Part shown: positions 1-6,497 of the stretch, one piece after another
Position numbering within the stretch: the stretch's first letter is position 1
Layout of the letters: each line of letters begins with the position of its first letter
NCBI GenBank assembly: GCA_964567295.1
Contig: CAZMLU010000045.1
Coordinates: forward strand, 1-12,850
Reading direction: 5' to 3'
DNA length: 12,850 bases
Origin: SLJK01 sp964567295
GTDB lineage: Bacteria > Bacillota > Dethiobacteria > DTU022 > UBA8154
Notes under the pieces: generated by a model
The model's database searches: none
The model's input: only the letters and a program-made list of their open reading frames with translations
What the model was told of the DNA's origin: nothing
Program-made: the position numbers and the translations under genes

Positions 1-163
1 GGGCAGTAATCACGGTTAGTTTATGAGACAGGCCTTCCTCGAGCTTTTCCAACAATCTCGCGCGAGAAACCAGGTTCTGTCCGTGATAAGGTTTATTAAG
101 CTTGGTTTTAAGCAGTAAAGAGGGCGACTCGATTCCCAAGGAGAGTTTATGTATATCGTTCAT
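1..163 (-). CDS. MalT/LAL-type LuxR-family transcriptional regulator, N-terminal fragment (runs off left edge)
   Basis: This reading frame starts with ATG at 163 and stays open for 54 codons to the window edge, so only the N-terminus is visible. It contains LLLKTKLNKP, LVSRARLLEKLEEGL and KLTVITA, which is the characteristic opening of large ATP-dependent LuxR-family (MalT/LAL) activators. In that family the next residues are the Walker A loop (APAGYGKTT), which would lie just beyond base 1. The full protein should be roughly 800-900 residues: an NTPase domain, TPR-like repeats and a C-terminal helix-turn-helix. None of that is visible here. The start is supported by a GAGGT ribosome binding site 7 bases upstream. 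That site overlaps the TGA stop of the nucleotidyltransferase gene (174-176), so the two genes are only 10 bases apart and probably cotranscribed and translationally coupled. The family call is from sequence memory and the target genes are unknown. Confidence 0.75.
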   Translation of the reverse strand, partial: MNDIHKLSLGIESPSLLLKTKLNKPYHGQNLVSRARLLEKLEEGLSHKLTVITA

Positions 164-173
164 CTTCTGCACC

Positions 174-935
174 TCAGTGGGTTTTATCTAAGTATCTGCG
201 CACAAATTCCAGGTCCCCAGGCTTATCTACATCAAAAGAAAGTTCGGGATAATCGCTGATTACGGCCTGTGCCTTCAAATTAAGCAGCTCAGAAAAACGT
301 TTCTCCAATTCGGGAAGAGTCAACCTCTTAGTCAAAAAACGTAACACAAAAACCGGCCCCAACAGGGCTACCAGTTTAAAAGGGTTTTTCCTGTGAGCCA
401 TAAAGTTCTCCATGATGGACAGCGAACCCTCTATCTTTGCGGGGTTAACCACAAAAATATTGCCGCCTGTGAAGATCCCTTCCCGGCAGGTTACATATGT
501 CCTCTTGGAGCCTGCAAAAAGTTTTTCATTTTGCTCCCTGTCGACAATAGAGTAGAAAAAATCAGCCTCAAAGGGTCTACATTTCTGCAGAAGATCTTCA
601 ACAACCCCGGGCCCGATCAGGGGAATATCTGCAGAACTGATCAACAGGGGCCGGTCCGTATTCAGGAAGCGGTTTGCCTCTGCTACATTCTGCATGATAG
701 TCTCTTTCTCCGGCACCACCTGGGCAGAATAATCTTCGGCGATAGAACCCAGTTCTTCTACCGAACCCACCAGCACAATGCGCTGGATCTCTTCTACGCT
801 GCGGTAGGCCTCCAGGACATAGCGCGCCATCTCCTTGCCTTTAATCTTGATCAAGGCTTTGCACGGAACACCTTCCTGTTCTACCAGCTCTCCCCTTCTG
901 CCCCCGCCACCTGCCAGGACGATACAATCCAGCAT
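174..935 (-). CDS. MobA-like nucleotidyltransferase (NTP transferase domain protein)
   Basis: This is a 253-residue protein of the glycosyltransferase-A-like NTP transferase fold, which moves a nucleotidyl group from an NTP to a phosphorylated or cofactor substrate. The nucleotide loop is at the N-terminus (IVLAGGGGRRGEL, residues 5-16), with a likely signature lysine at 26 (CKALIKI). The metal-binding aspartate sits in SSADIPL (Asp103), and an FTGGNIFVV segment (155-163) and a C-terminal SFDVDKPGDLEF segment resemble MobA/IspD/GlmU relatives. It is not IspD, because that family's usual motifs are absent. The substrate cannot be told from sequence. The ATG at 935 follows a G-rich ribosome binding site (AAGGGTGGGA). 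The gene starts 31 bases after ispE ends and lies 10 bases before the regulator, so it is probably in one operon with both. A link to isoprenoid or cofactor metabolism through the ispE neighbour is only suggestive. Confidence 0.8.
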   Translation of the reverse strand: MLDCIVLAGGGGRRGELVEQEGVPCKALIKIKGKEMARYVLEAYRSVEEIQRIVLVGSVEELGSIAEDYSAQVVPEKETIMQNVAEANRFLNTDRPLLISSADIPLIGPGVVEDLLQKCRPFEADFFYSIVDREQNEKLFAGSKRTYVTCREGIFTGGNIFVVNPAKIEGSLSIMENFMAHRKNPFKLVALLGPVFVLRFLTKRLTLPELEKRFSELLNLKAQAVISDYPELSFDVDKPGDLEFVRRYLDKTH

Positions 936-966
936 AAATATATCCCACCCTTAGGTGCTTATTTTC

Positions 967-1857
967 CTACCTGTCACTTTCTGATCTGGTCTCCGTCAGG
1001 ATCACCTGAAAGCCATCTTCCAGAAGCTCCTCTTCAGCCTGCAACAGTTTCTCCTCCCGGCCGGAAATGGCAAAAACACTGGGACCGCTTCCGGAGACAA
1101 GAGGGTGGAGTCCTTTTGCGAAAAGCTTTTCTTTTAAAATCTTTACCTGACCTTCCAAATTAAAAACAGCTTCTTCCAGGTGATTGACCAGGAAACTGCT
1201 TAGTTTGGAAAAAAGGGCTTTGTCCCGGCCAAGGCTCGGTTCATCTTGTAGAAGCCGCACCAGTTCATCCGTCTTTGCGGCGGCGCCTTTTTCTCCGGGC
1301 TTCAAAGATTTATAGACCTGTCCCGCAGAAAGCTCCATCCCCCGGGGGGAAGCCAGGAGCACCCTGCTGCGGGGGAAATATCCCAGGGGGGTGATGATCT
1401 CTCCCCTACCTTCCGCCAGGGCAGTTCCCCCGCGGAGGAAAAAGGGAACGTCAGAGCCCAGGGAGGCACCCAGTTCCATGAGGAGATCTTCATCCAGGGA
1501 AAGGCCCCAAAGCCTTTCAAGTCCTTTGAGGACCGCCGCAGCATTACTGCTCCCGCCACCCAGCCCCGCGGCCAGGGGAATATTTTTTTGCAGTCTGATG
1601 CGCACTCCCCTTTCCGGGGCATATTTTATACGCAACAGTTCCGCGGCCTGAAAAGCCAGATTATCAGCGTGTGCGGGAAGTCCCGGGTGTTCTGCCTCCA
1701 GCTCGATCCCTCTCTCGGGAAGGTCTTCAAGGGAGATGGTATCTGAAAGCATAAGCTCCTGCATCACCGTCTTCAACTGGTGGTATCCATCCGGGCGGCG
1801 GTAAAGCACTTCCAGAGTTAAATTAATCTTGGCATGGGACTTGATCTCCAGATGCAA
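967..1857 (-). CDS. ispE: 4-diphosphocytidyl-2-C-methyl-D-erythritol kinase
   Basis: IspE is a GHMP-family kinase that phosphorylates CDP-methylerythritol at the 2-hydroxyl with ATP, the fourth step of the MEP (non-mevalonate) isoprenoid pathway in the cytosol. Motifs are clear: AKINLTLEVL with the N-terminal lysine (Lys10), the phosphate-binding loop PLAAGLGGGSSNAAA (about residues 94-108), SLGSDVPFF with the catalytic aspartate (Asp136), and the C-terminal SGSGP loop (about 255-259). I place the start at the TTG at 1857, giving 296 residues. A GAGGAGGA ribosome binding site lies 7 bases upstream, and homologues begin just before the KINL motif. The upstream in-frame TTG at 1893 would add 12 residues and has no ribosome binding site. 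The nucleotidyltransferase gene follows after 31 bases. Upstream is a 252-base spacer from pncB, so ispE probably has its own promoter, although I could not identify one with confidence. Confidence 0.95.
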   Translation of the reverse strand: MHLEIKSHAKINLTLEVLYRRPDGYHQLKTVMQELMLSDTISLEDLPERGIELEAEHPGLPAHADNLAFQAAELLRIKYAPERGVRIRLQKNIPLAAGLGGGSSNAAAVLKGLERLWGLSLDEDLLMELGASLGSDVPFFLRGGTALAEGRGEIITPLGYFPRSRVLLASPRGMELSAGQVYKSLKPGEKGAAAKTDELVRLLQDEPSLGRDKALFSKLSSFLVNHLEEAVFNLEGQVKILKEKLFAKGLHPLVSGSGPSVFAISGREEKLLQAEEELLEDGFQVILTETRSESDR

Positions 1858-1996
1858 AAACCCGTCCTCCTCGAAGAAATCTGATGGCGGCAAACGTCCG
1901 TGCTTTTTGCGGAAAAACTAGCGGCTGACGCTTTCCGGATAATAACTTTGACATACTCCCGGCGCTAAAGCAGCCGGTCTTTCGCCGGAAACAAAT

Positions 1997-2050
1997 CCCT
2001 GTGCCGGAGGCAAATTTCTGTCCTGCAGACAACGCCCTGTGCCGGAGGCA
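1997..2050. repeat. 16-base direct repeat, two copies 38 bases apart
   Basis: CCCTGTGCCGGAGGCA occurs at 1997-2012 and again, identical, at 2035-2050, in the 252-base spacer between pncB (stop at 2110) and ispE (start at 1857). On the minus strand each copy reads TGCCTCCGGCACAGGG, and the second forms a small GTGCC-tcc-GGCAC hairpin. This spacer is otherwise without a supportable gene; it also holds an imperfect hairpin near 2063-2090 with no T-run after it. The repeat may be a local duplication or a fragment of a dispersed element. Its function is unknown. Confidence 0.6.
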
Positions 2051-2109
2051 CCTTTGGCTCAAAGCTTTCCCCGCTAGTTCCGGGAAGCCCCTGCCGCTGC
2101 AAGCGTTTT

Positions 2110-3144
2110 CTACAGGTAGCGCACCTGTTTTAAATTATCCGCGATTCCGGGTATACGCCCCCGCTTGGCCAGGGAGCGCCCCCCTATTTCCTTAAGGTCC
2201 ATGGTCATATCTACGGTTCGCGCTGCAGAGATATGGCTGCCCACCCCAAAAGCATCCGCTCCTGCCTCAGCAAGGAGGGCTATTCTCTCTAGAGTTAACC
2301 CACCCGAGACAAAGATTTTGACATGGGTGTAGCCTCCTTGATCCAGGCGGGCACGTACCTCCCGTACCAAACCCGGGGTTACGCCTCCTCTTTCGCCAGG
2401 GGTATCCAGTCTCACCCCGGTCAATCTATCCTGCAAAGCTTCCGCAACACGCATGGTTTCTTCCGCCTCGTCCTTGAAGGTATCAACCAGAATAATGCGG
2501 GGAGAGGAGGGCGGCATCACGCTATCATACAACCGGGCTGTTTCAACGGTATCTCCGATGATCAAAATAGCGGCATGAGGGACCGTGCCGGTAGGCTCTT
2601 TGAAGAGAAGCTTGGCTCCCAGGATACAGCTGCAGTTCTCGGCGCCTCCCACAATGGAAGCCCGTTCCATTACAGGAGCAACCGCAGGATGAACATGCCG
2701 TGCCCCGAAACAGAAAATCGGCTTGCCTCCTGCCGCTTCTTTACAAGCCCAGGCTGCACTGGCCCAACCCGTGGCCTGGGCCAGCATACCCAAAAGAGCA
2801 GTCTCGTACATACCAAATTCATCATAGGGACCATGAATACGCATGACCACTTCTTTAGCTTCTATCTCTTTCCCTTCGGGAACGGCCCATACAGATACTT
2901 TCCTTTGCCCCAGGAGGTTAACCGCCTCCTCCGTTCCCGCCATTATACCCCCCCTGCTGCTGAAAATCTCTGCTACTACATGGGTATTTTCCTTTCCGGC
3001 GTGTTTTAACAACTCCCGGGCACGGACGAAGTAGATATCCGAGGTAGCGCCTTTTTCTATCTCCTCGTGGGTGGCGCTGTGAAATACCCGTTCTTTGTCA
3101 ACCTTGAAATCGAGAATGTCCTGCACGTTTTTTAGTTCCTTCAT
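2110..3144 (-). CDS. pncB: Nicotinate phosphoribosyltransferase (short, about 340-residue type)
   Basis: NAPRTase makes nicotinate mononucleotide from nicotinate and PRPP, the committing step of the Preiss-Handler NAD salvage route. The 344-residue length matches the short NAPRTase lineage first described structurally in archaea rather than the roughly 400-480-residue E. coli or Bacillus type. Visible landmarks are TSDIYFVRA (34-42), the conserved CFGARHVHP segment (145-153), VRLDTPGERGG (244-254) and the phosphate-binding barrel ends FVSGGL (278-283) and FGVGSHIS (299-306). It is distinguished from quinolinate phosphoribosyltransferase (NadC, about 280 residues) by its length and the GARHVHP segment. 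The ATG at 3144 overlaps the TGA of the upstream nicotinamidase (ATGA), with a GGAGAG ribosome binding site inside the end of that gene. This coupling, and the fact that nicotinamidase makes its substrate, support the assignment. Confidence 0.88.
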   Translation of the reverse strand: MKELKNVQDILDFKVDKERVFHSATHEEIEKGATSDIYFVRARELLKHAGKENTHVVAEIFSSRGGIMAGTEEAVNLLGQRKVSVWAVPEGKEIEAKEVVMRIHGPYDEFGMYETALLGMLAQATGWASAAWACKEAAGGKPIFCFGARHVHPAVAPVMERASIVGGAENCSCILGAKLLFKEPTGTVPHAAILIIGDTVETARLYDSVMPPSSPRIILVDTFKDEAEETMRVAEALQDRLTGVRLDTPGERGGVTPGLVREVRARLDQGGYTHVKIFVSGGLTLERIALLAEAGADAFGVGSHISAARTVDMTMDLKEIGGRSLAKRGRIPGIADNLKQVRYL

Positions 3145-3674
3145 TTATTTTCTCTCCTTATTACCTCTACTCCCAGGGTATTTTCCAACTCTTTCAGGGT
3201 AAAGTGATGCGCCTCCTGGTCGAAGGAGCCCACGCAATCCTCCCTGACAGAGACAGTGTAGCCTCTCATCCTTGCATCGGCAGCTGTGTAAAGGATACAA
3301 ATCTGGGTGCAGACCCCTACAAGCTCCAACTCTTCAACCTTCAGCTCCCTGAGAGAGAGATCGAGATCGGTAGCAAAAAAAGCGCTGAAACGCCTCTTGG
3401 GGACAAGATAGTCACCTTCCCGGGGCGCTATCTCCGGCACAATTTCTCCTCCTTGTTCTCCTGCCAGGCAGTGAGGCGGAAACATATTGAATTCTGCATC
3501 GCCGGGAATATGACGGTCCATAATATAAAAGAGCGGTTCAACTGACCGGCGCCATTGTTCGACCCTGGCAGCCACATTTTTTCGTATTTCCCCCGCTGTC
3601 TCTCCCATATAGAGAGCACCTTTTTCATCCACAAAATCATTAAGCATATCGATCACCAGAAGGGCCTTTTTCAT
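3141..3674 (-). CDS. pncA: Nicotinamidase-type cysteine hydrolase (isochorismatase superfamily)
   Basis: This cytosolic hydrolase is inferred to convert nicotinamide to nicotinate plus ammonia, feeding the phosphoribosyltransferase encoded directly after it (4-base ATGA overlap). The superfamily catalytic triad is present: Asp9 (LLVIDMLNDF), Lys93 (YLVPKRRFSAF) and nucleophile Cys126 (VGVCTQICI, with the usual cis-peptide region). Metal-site residues are partly recognisable as Asp53 and His55 (IMDRHIPGD) and His68 (FPPHCLAG); the usual third histidine is replaced by an acidic stretch around Glu61, as in some Firmicute relatives. I choose the ATG at 3674 (177 residues), which has GAGGGGG 6 bases upstream, over the in-frame TTG at 3689, which would lie inside that ribosome binding site. 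The superfamily call is firm. Nicotinamide specificity rests mainly on the operon. Confidence 0.85.
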   Translation of the reverse strand: MKKALLVIDMLNDFVDEKGALYMGETAGEIRKNVAARVEQWRRSVEPLFYIMDRHIPGDAEFNMFPPHCLAGEQGGEIVPEIAPREGDYLVPKRRFSAFFATDLDLSLRELKVEELELVGVCTQICILYTAADARMRGYTVSVREDCVGSFDQEAHHFTLKELENTLGVEVIRRENK

Positions 3675-3857
3675 TCCTCTCCCCCTCAAAAATTAAGATT
3701 TCGAAAAGATATTCTGCATAGTTCCGGAAAAATCCTTTTTGAGAATTTATTAACTTGTTCCCCGGCCGGCAGATAGCTCTTCAGTTACCCCGGGATTTTT
3801 CTTAGCAGACATTTTTTTGCAACAGCACCAGAAAGGGCTGATAAATAAACCTGTTGC

Positions 3858-3866
3858 TGTTATAAT
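3858..3866 (+). promoter_or_regulatory. Candidate extended -10 promoter for the radical SAM gene
   Basis: TGTTATAAT is a perfect TATAAT -10 box with the TG of an extended -10 element, 78 bases before the ATG at 3945. No good -35 lies 16-18 bases upstream, which is tolerated for extended -10 promoters. Transcription would start near 3873, giving a leader of about 70 bases that contains the duplicated purine-rich element at 3895-3930. It lies in the 270-base divergent spacer between pncA and the radical SAM gene; I see no convincing minus-strand promoter there for pncA. Confidence 0.45.
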
Positions 3867-3894
3867 TTATGTAGAAAGTATATCACCTCTGCTA

Positions 3895-3930
3895 TATTTT
3901 AGAAGGAAAGACTGTATTTTAGAAGGAAAG
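3895..3930 (+). repeat. Tandem 16-base repeat in the leader of the radical SAM gene
   Basis: TATTTTAGAAGGAAAG occurs at 3895-3910 and 3915-3930 with a 20-base period. The second copy runs into GGAG (AAAGGAG, 3926-3932), which is the only ribosome binding site before the ATG at 3945, with a rather long 12-base spacing. The unit therefore duplicates a Shine-Dalgarno-like purine tract. It may be a simple replication-slippage duplication or a binding site; the sequence does not decide. Confidence 0.65.
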
Positions 3931-3944
3931 GAGCGGTTACAGGC

Positions 3945-4871
3945 ATGGCTGCAAAAAAGGAGAGCATTCCTTCCTATGGCAAGCTGCCCGGGAAAAAACT
4001 GGAGCAAAAAGTCAGGGAGGCAAAAAAGAGGCTTTCCTCCTGCAATCTGTGTCCCTGGGATTGCCAAGCGGACCGCATGGGAGGAGAGCTTGGCCGCTGC
4101 CGTGCACCGGCCGAAGCTGTGGTGGCCAGCTACAGCCCTCACTTCGGCGAGGAACCCCAACTGGTGGGTGTGCGAGGCTCCGGCACCATTTTTTTCTCCC
4201 ACTGCAACCTGGAGTGTGTTTTCTGCCAGAACTGGGAGATCAGCCAGGAAGGTACGGGTCGCAAAGTCTCCCCGGAGGCCCTGGCAGATATCATGATGCA
4301 GCTGCAGCGAAGCGGCTGCCACAACATCAACCTGGTCACCCCAACTCCTCACGTGGCTGTCATCCTGGAGGCGCTTACCGGCGCCGTGGAAAAGGGTCTC
4401 AAGCTTCCGCTGGTTTATAACTGCGGGGGATATGAGTCCCTGGATACGCTGCGCATGCTGGAAGGGGTGGTAGATATCTACATGCCCGACTTTAAGTACT
4501 GGGCGGAAGATACGGCCAGGGAATATTCAGGCCCTCCCGATTACCCGCAGAGAGCAAGGGAAGCATTAAAAGAGATGCAGAGGCAGGTAGGGGATCTGAA
4601 AACAGATGAACGGGGTATCGCCTATCGGGGGCTGTTGGTACGGCACCTGGTTCTTCCGCAAGACCTGGGTGGCACCGCTGAAGTCGTCCGCTTCCTGGCA
4701 GAGCAGATTTCACCCCACTGCGCCGCCAATATCATGCAGCAGTATTACCCTGCCTACAAGGTTCTGGAATATGCTTCAAAATACCCCGCTCTCAACCGCC
4801 ACCTGCAGCACCGGGAATACGAAGAGGCCAAAAAAACTGCAGCAGAAGCGGGACTAAATCTGCTCAAGTAG
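3945..4871 (+). CDS. PflX-like radical SAM protein (homologue of pyruvate formate-lyase activating enzymes)
   Basis: This is a 308-residue radical SAM protein of the PflX group (COG1313), whose substrate is not established. The S-adenosylmethionine/[4Fe-4S] motif is Cx3Cx2C at Cys87, Cys91 and Cys94 (SHCNLECVFCQNW). An N-terminal cysteine set at Cys33, Cys36, Cys40 and Cys52 (CNLCPWDC, GELGRC) probably binds a second metal or cluster. The HFGEEP segment before the GSGTIFF strand and NLVTPTPHV are typical of the group. PFL activases proper lack this N-terminal cysteine block. No glycyl-radical enzyme is encoded within the window, so a role in activating one is not supported here. It is the only plus-strand gene, divergent from pncA and convergent with the aminotransferase gene 29 bases away. 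The ATG at 3945 is the only reasonable start. Confidence 0.88.
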   Translation: MAAKKESIPSYGKLPGKKLEQKVREAKKRLSSCNLCPWDCQADRMGGELGRCRAPAEAVVASYSPHFGEEPQLVGVRGSGTIFFSHCNLECVFCQNWEISQEGTGRKVSPEALADIMMQLQRSGCHNINLVTPTPHVAVILEALTGAVEKGLKLPLVYNCGGYESLDTLRMLEGVVDIYMPDFKYWAEDTAREYSGPPDYPQRAREALKEMQRQVGDLKTDERGIAYRGLLVRHLVLPQDLGGTAEVVRFLAEQISPHCAANIMQQYYPAYKVLEYASKYPALNRHLQHREYEEAKKTAAEAGLNLLK

Positions 4872-4929
4872 AAAGAGCCCTGTCAGGCAGAAGGAAGAAA
4901 TCATCGAAAAGACCGCGACAGGGGCCTTT
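4872..4929. terminator. Possible shared terminator between convergent genes (imperfect inverted repeat)
   Basis: Arms AAAGAGCCCTGTC (4872-4884, immediately after the radical SAM stop) and GACAGGGGCCTTT (4917-4929, in the last codons of the aminotransferase gene) are complementary over 13 bases with two mismatches. The loop is long (32 bases), and there is only a short T-run on either side. It could slow transcription from both directions, but it is not a textbook terminator. Confidence 0.3.
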
Positions 4930-6172
4930 CGGCATAGCTGCCTTCCCCAACCTCTTTTTGCGCTGCCACCTCCTCCAGGAGCAGATCTCCCAGCCTGGAG
5001 ATGCCTTCGCAGATCTCTTCCGGAGAAGCCTCGCTGTAAGAAAAACGGGCAGTACTGCCACCGCTGCCGTTTACAAAGAAACCGGCGCCATCCACGTAAG
5101 CTACCTTTTTCTTGTCCAAAGATTTTAAGAGCATATCTTTCGAATTAAGGTAAGATGGAAAGGTCACCCAGATAAAAAATCCCCCAGCAGGCCTGGTCCA
5201 GCTCACCTCTTTTGGAAAACATTTTTCCATGGAAGAAAGCATCAGGTCTCTTTTTTTGTGGTAATAGGAAACCAGGCCTTCTACGTGGTTATCCAGGAAA
5301 CCCGTAGCGGAAAAATGGAATACCAGGTGTTGGCCAAGAGTATTCGAACAAAGATCTGTAGCCTGTTTGGCTGCAATCATCTTTTCGATCAGAGGCCTTT
5401 CTCCCACTATCCAACCCACACGGATACCCGGGATAAATACCTTTGAAAAAGAACCCAGGTAGAGCACCCTTCCCTCTGTATCCAGAGACTTAATGGTAGG
5501 AGAGCTCTCCCCTTCGTAGATAAGCTCCCCGTAAGGGTTATCTTCTATAACAAGAAAATCATAACGCCCGGCCAACTCCAGCAGGTGCCGGCGCCTCCTA
5601 AGGGACATGGAAACCCCTGTGGGATTTTGAAAACTGGGCACAACGTAGGCAAATTTTATACGCGAAACATCGCTCATGTTAGACAGCTTTTCCTCTAAGA
5701 GCTCTGTGCAAAGTCCTTCTTCGTCCACCGGAATAGAAAGAATTTCGCCCTGGTAGTTAGTTATCGCTCCCAGGCCTCCCACGTATCCAGGTTCTTCTGC
5801 AATAACAAGATCATGAGGATCCAGGAGGACTTTGCCGATGAGATCCAGCCCCTGCTGCGAGCCGTTGGTAATAATAATATTGTCAAGATCCGTGTTCACA
5901 CCGACCCGGTTCATCTTTTGGGCCAGGTAGAGGCGCAGCTGGTAGTTTCCCTCTGTGGGACCGTACTGCAGCGCTGAGGCTCCTTCCTTTATAACGAGTT
6001 CACCCAGTGCTCTCGCAATCTCCTCCCGGGGGAAACACTTGGGGCAGGGAAACCCTCCAGCGAAAGAAATCACATCAGGCTGCTCGGTCAGCTTGAAAAA
6101 CTCCCTTATTTCAGATCCTTTCATGCCTTCGGTCCTTTCGGAAAAAAAGCCATCCCATGAAATTGTCATCAT
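4901..6172 (-). CDS. PLP-dependent aminotransferase, fold type I (class I/II, LysN/Aro8-like)
   Basis: This 423-residue cytosolic enzyme should transfer an amino group between an amino acid and a 2-oxo acid. Fold-type I landmarks are in order: ISFAGGFP (35-42), QYGPTEG (69-75), NGSQQGLDL (103-111), VPSFQNPTG with Asn183, IEDNPYGEL with Asp211 and Tyr214, the PLP-lysine motif SFSKVFIPGIRVGW (Lys244, Arg251), and a C-terminal substrate-carboxylate arginine in TARFSYSEA. It resembles the 2-aminoadipate/aromatic aminotransferase group related to MocR domains, but carries no DNA-binding domain. The specificity cannot be read from motifs alone. A ribosome binding site GGAGGG precedes two adjacent ATGs (6172 and 6169) and either could be used. 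The gene is preceded by its own promoter and T-box leader, so expression should respond to uncharged tRNA, implying that the enzyme makes, or salvages, a specific amino acid. Confidence 0.9.
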   Translation of the reverse strand: MMTISWDGFFSERTEGMKGSEIREFFKLTEQPDVISFAGGFPCPKCFPREEIARALGELVIKEGASALQYGPTEGNYQLRLYLAQKMNRVGVNTDLDNIIITNGSQQGLDLIGKVLLDPHDLVIAEEPGYVGGLGAITNYQGEILSIPVDEEGLCTELLEEKLSNMSDVSRIKFAYVVPSFQNPTGVSMSLRRRRHLLELAGRYDFLVIEDNPYGELIYEGESSPTIKSLDTEGRVLYLGSFSKVFIPGIRVGWIVGERPLIEKMIAAKQATDLCSNTLGQHLVFHFSATGFLDNHVEGLVSYYHKKRDLMLSSMEKCFPKEVSWTRPAGGFFIWVTFPSYLNSKDMLLKSLDKKKVAYVDGAGFFVNGSGGSTARFSYSEASPEEICEGISRLGDLLLEEVAAQKEVGEGSYAERPLSRSFR

Positions 6173-6213
6173 CTACACCCTCCATTTAATTGCCATCATT
6201 TCTGGTTCCAAAA

Positions 6214-6244
6214 TAAAAAATCCCGGCTCCTTTACAGAGACGGG
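6214..6244 (-). terminator. T-box leader terminator
   Basis: On the minus strand CCCGTCTC pairs with GGAGCCGGG across a short loop and is followed by ATTTTTTATTTT (plus-strand A-run from 6211 to 6220). Its 5' arm overlaps the 3' side of the T-box antiterminator, which is the expected mutually exclusive arrangement. It lies about 40 bases before the aminotransferase ATG. Confidence 0.85.
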
Positions 6245-6491
6245 TTATTCCCGCGGTACCACTCCGGTTACCAGCTGATCTTACAGCCGATCACTCAAGC
6301 ATTGCGCTTTACACGATAACGGTTTTCACCGGCAAGGCCTACTACTGTTTCGGCCTGCAACTCCGGGGCGGCTTATCTACCGACCTTGACCCGGGAACCC
6401 TTGCAGCGGATCAGGCTCCCTCTCTGCGAGTAATTTCGGTCCTTTTTCCCCTTCACGGTCTTTATGATAATTTATCATTCCCTATAAACTT
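6214..6491 (-). promoter_or_regulatory. T-box riboswitch leader
   Basis: The RNA read from the minus strand carries the T-box sequence AGTGGTACCGCGG (6251-6263), with the antiterminator upper stem GCGGG-AATAA-CCCGT next to it. It is followed by a competing terminator and the start of the aminotransferase gene. Upstream, stem I can be built from GGGG (6448-6451) with CCCC (6365-6368), GACC with GGTC, TTACTCG with CGGGTCAA, the AGAGAG bulge, and an apical helix GGGAGCC/GGGTTCCC. In the specifier loop, ATAA-GCC-G directly precedes CCCC, so GCC (alanine) at 6370-6372 is the best-placed codon; GAT (aspartate, 6375-6377) is an alternative. T-boxes bind a cognate tRNA and allow read-through when it is uncharged. 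The T-box itself is certain; the specifier is tentative because I folded it by eye. Confidence 0.93.
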
Positions 6492-6497
6492 CTGCCT

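Noticed and set aside
393..1163. Plus-strand 256-codon open frame opposite the nucleotidyltransferase and ispE genes
   Set aside because: It lies antisense to two genes with clear family motifs and its translation has no recognisable domain. It is explained by codon bias of the real genes.
1823..2062. Minus-strand 79-codon frame (or its 43-codon inner version) in the pncB-ispE spacer
   Set aside because: It overlaps the ispE start in another frame, contains the direct repeat as coding sequence, and has no recognisable product. An inner ATG has only a weak GGGAG before it.
2323..3009. Plus-strand 228-codon frame opposite nicotinate phosphoribosyltransferase
   Set aside because: Antisense shadow of a well-supported gene, with low-complexity translation and no domain.
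3690..3816. Possible riboswitch or attenuator upstream of nicotinamidase (CCCGG/CCGGG pairing near 3760-3796)
   Set aside because: The stem is 5 base pairs with a large loop, and on the transcribed strand there is no T-run or recognisable riboswitch core.
3817..4352. Overlapping frames on both strands around the start of the radical SAM gene
   Set aside because: They overlap the cysteine motifs of the radical SAM protein in other frames and have no ribosome binding sites.
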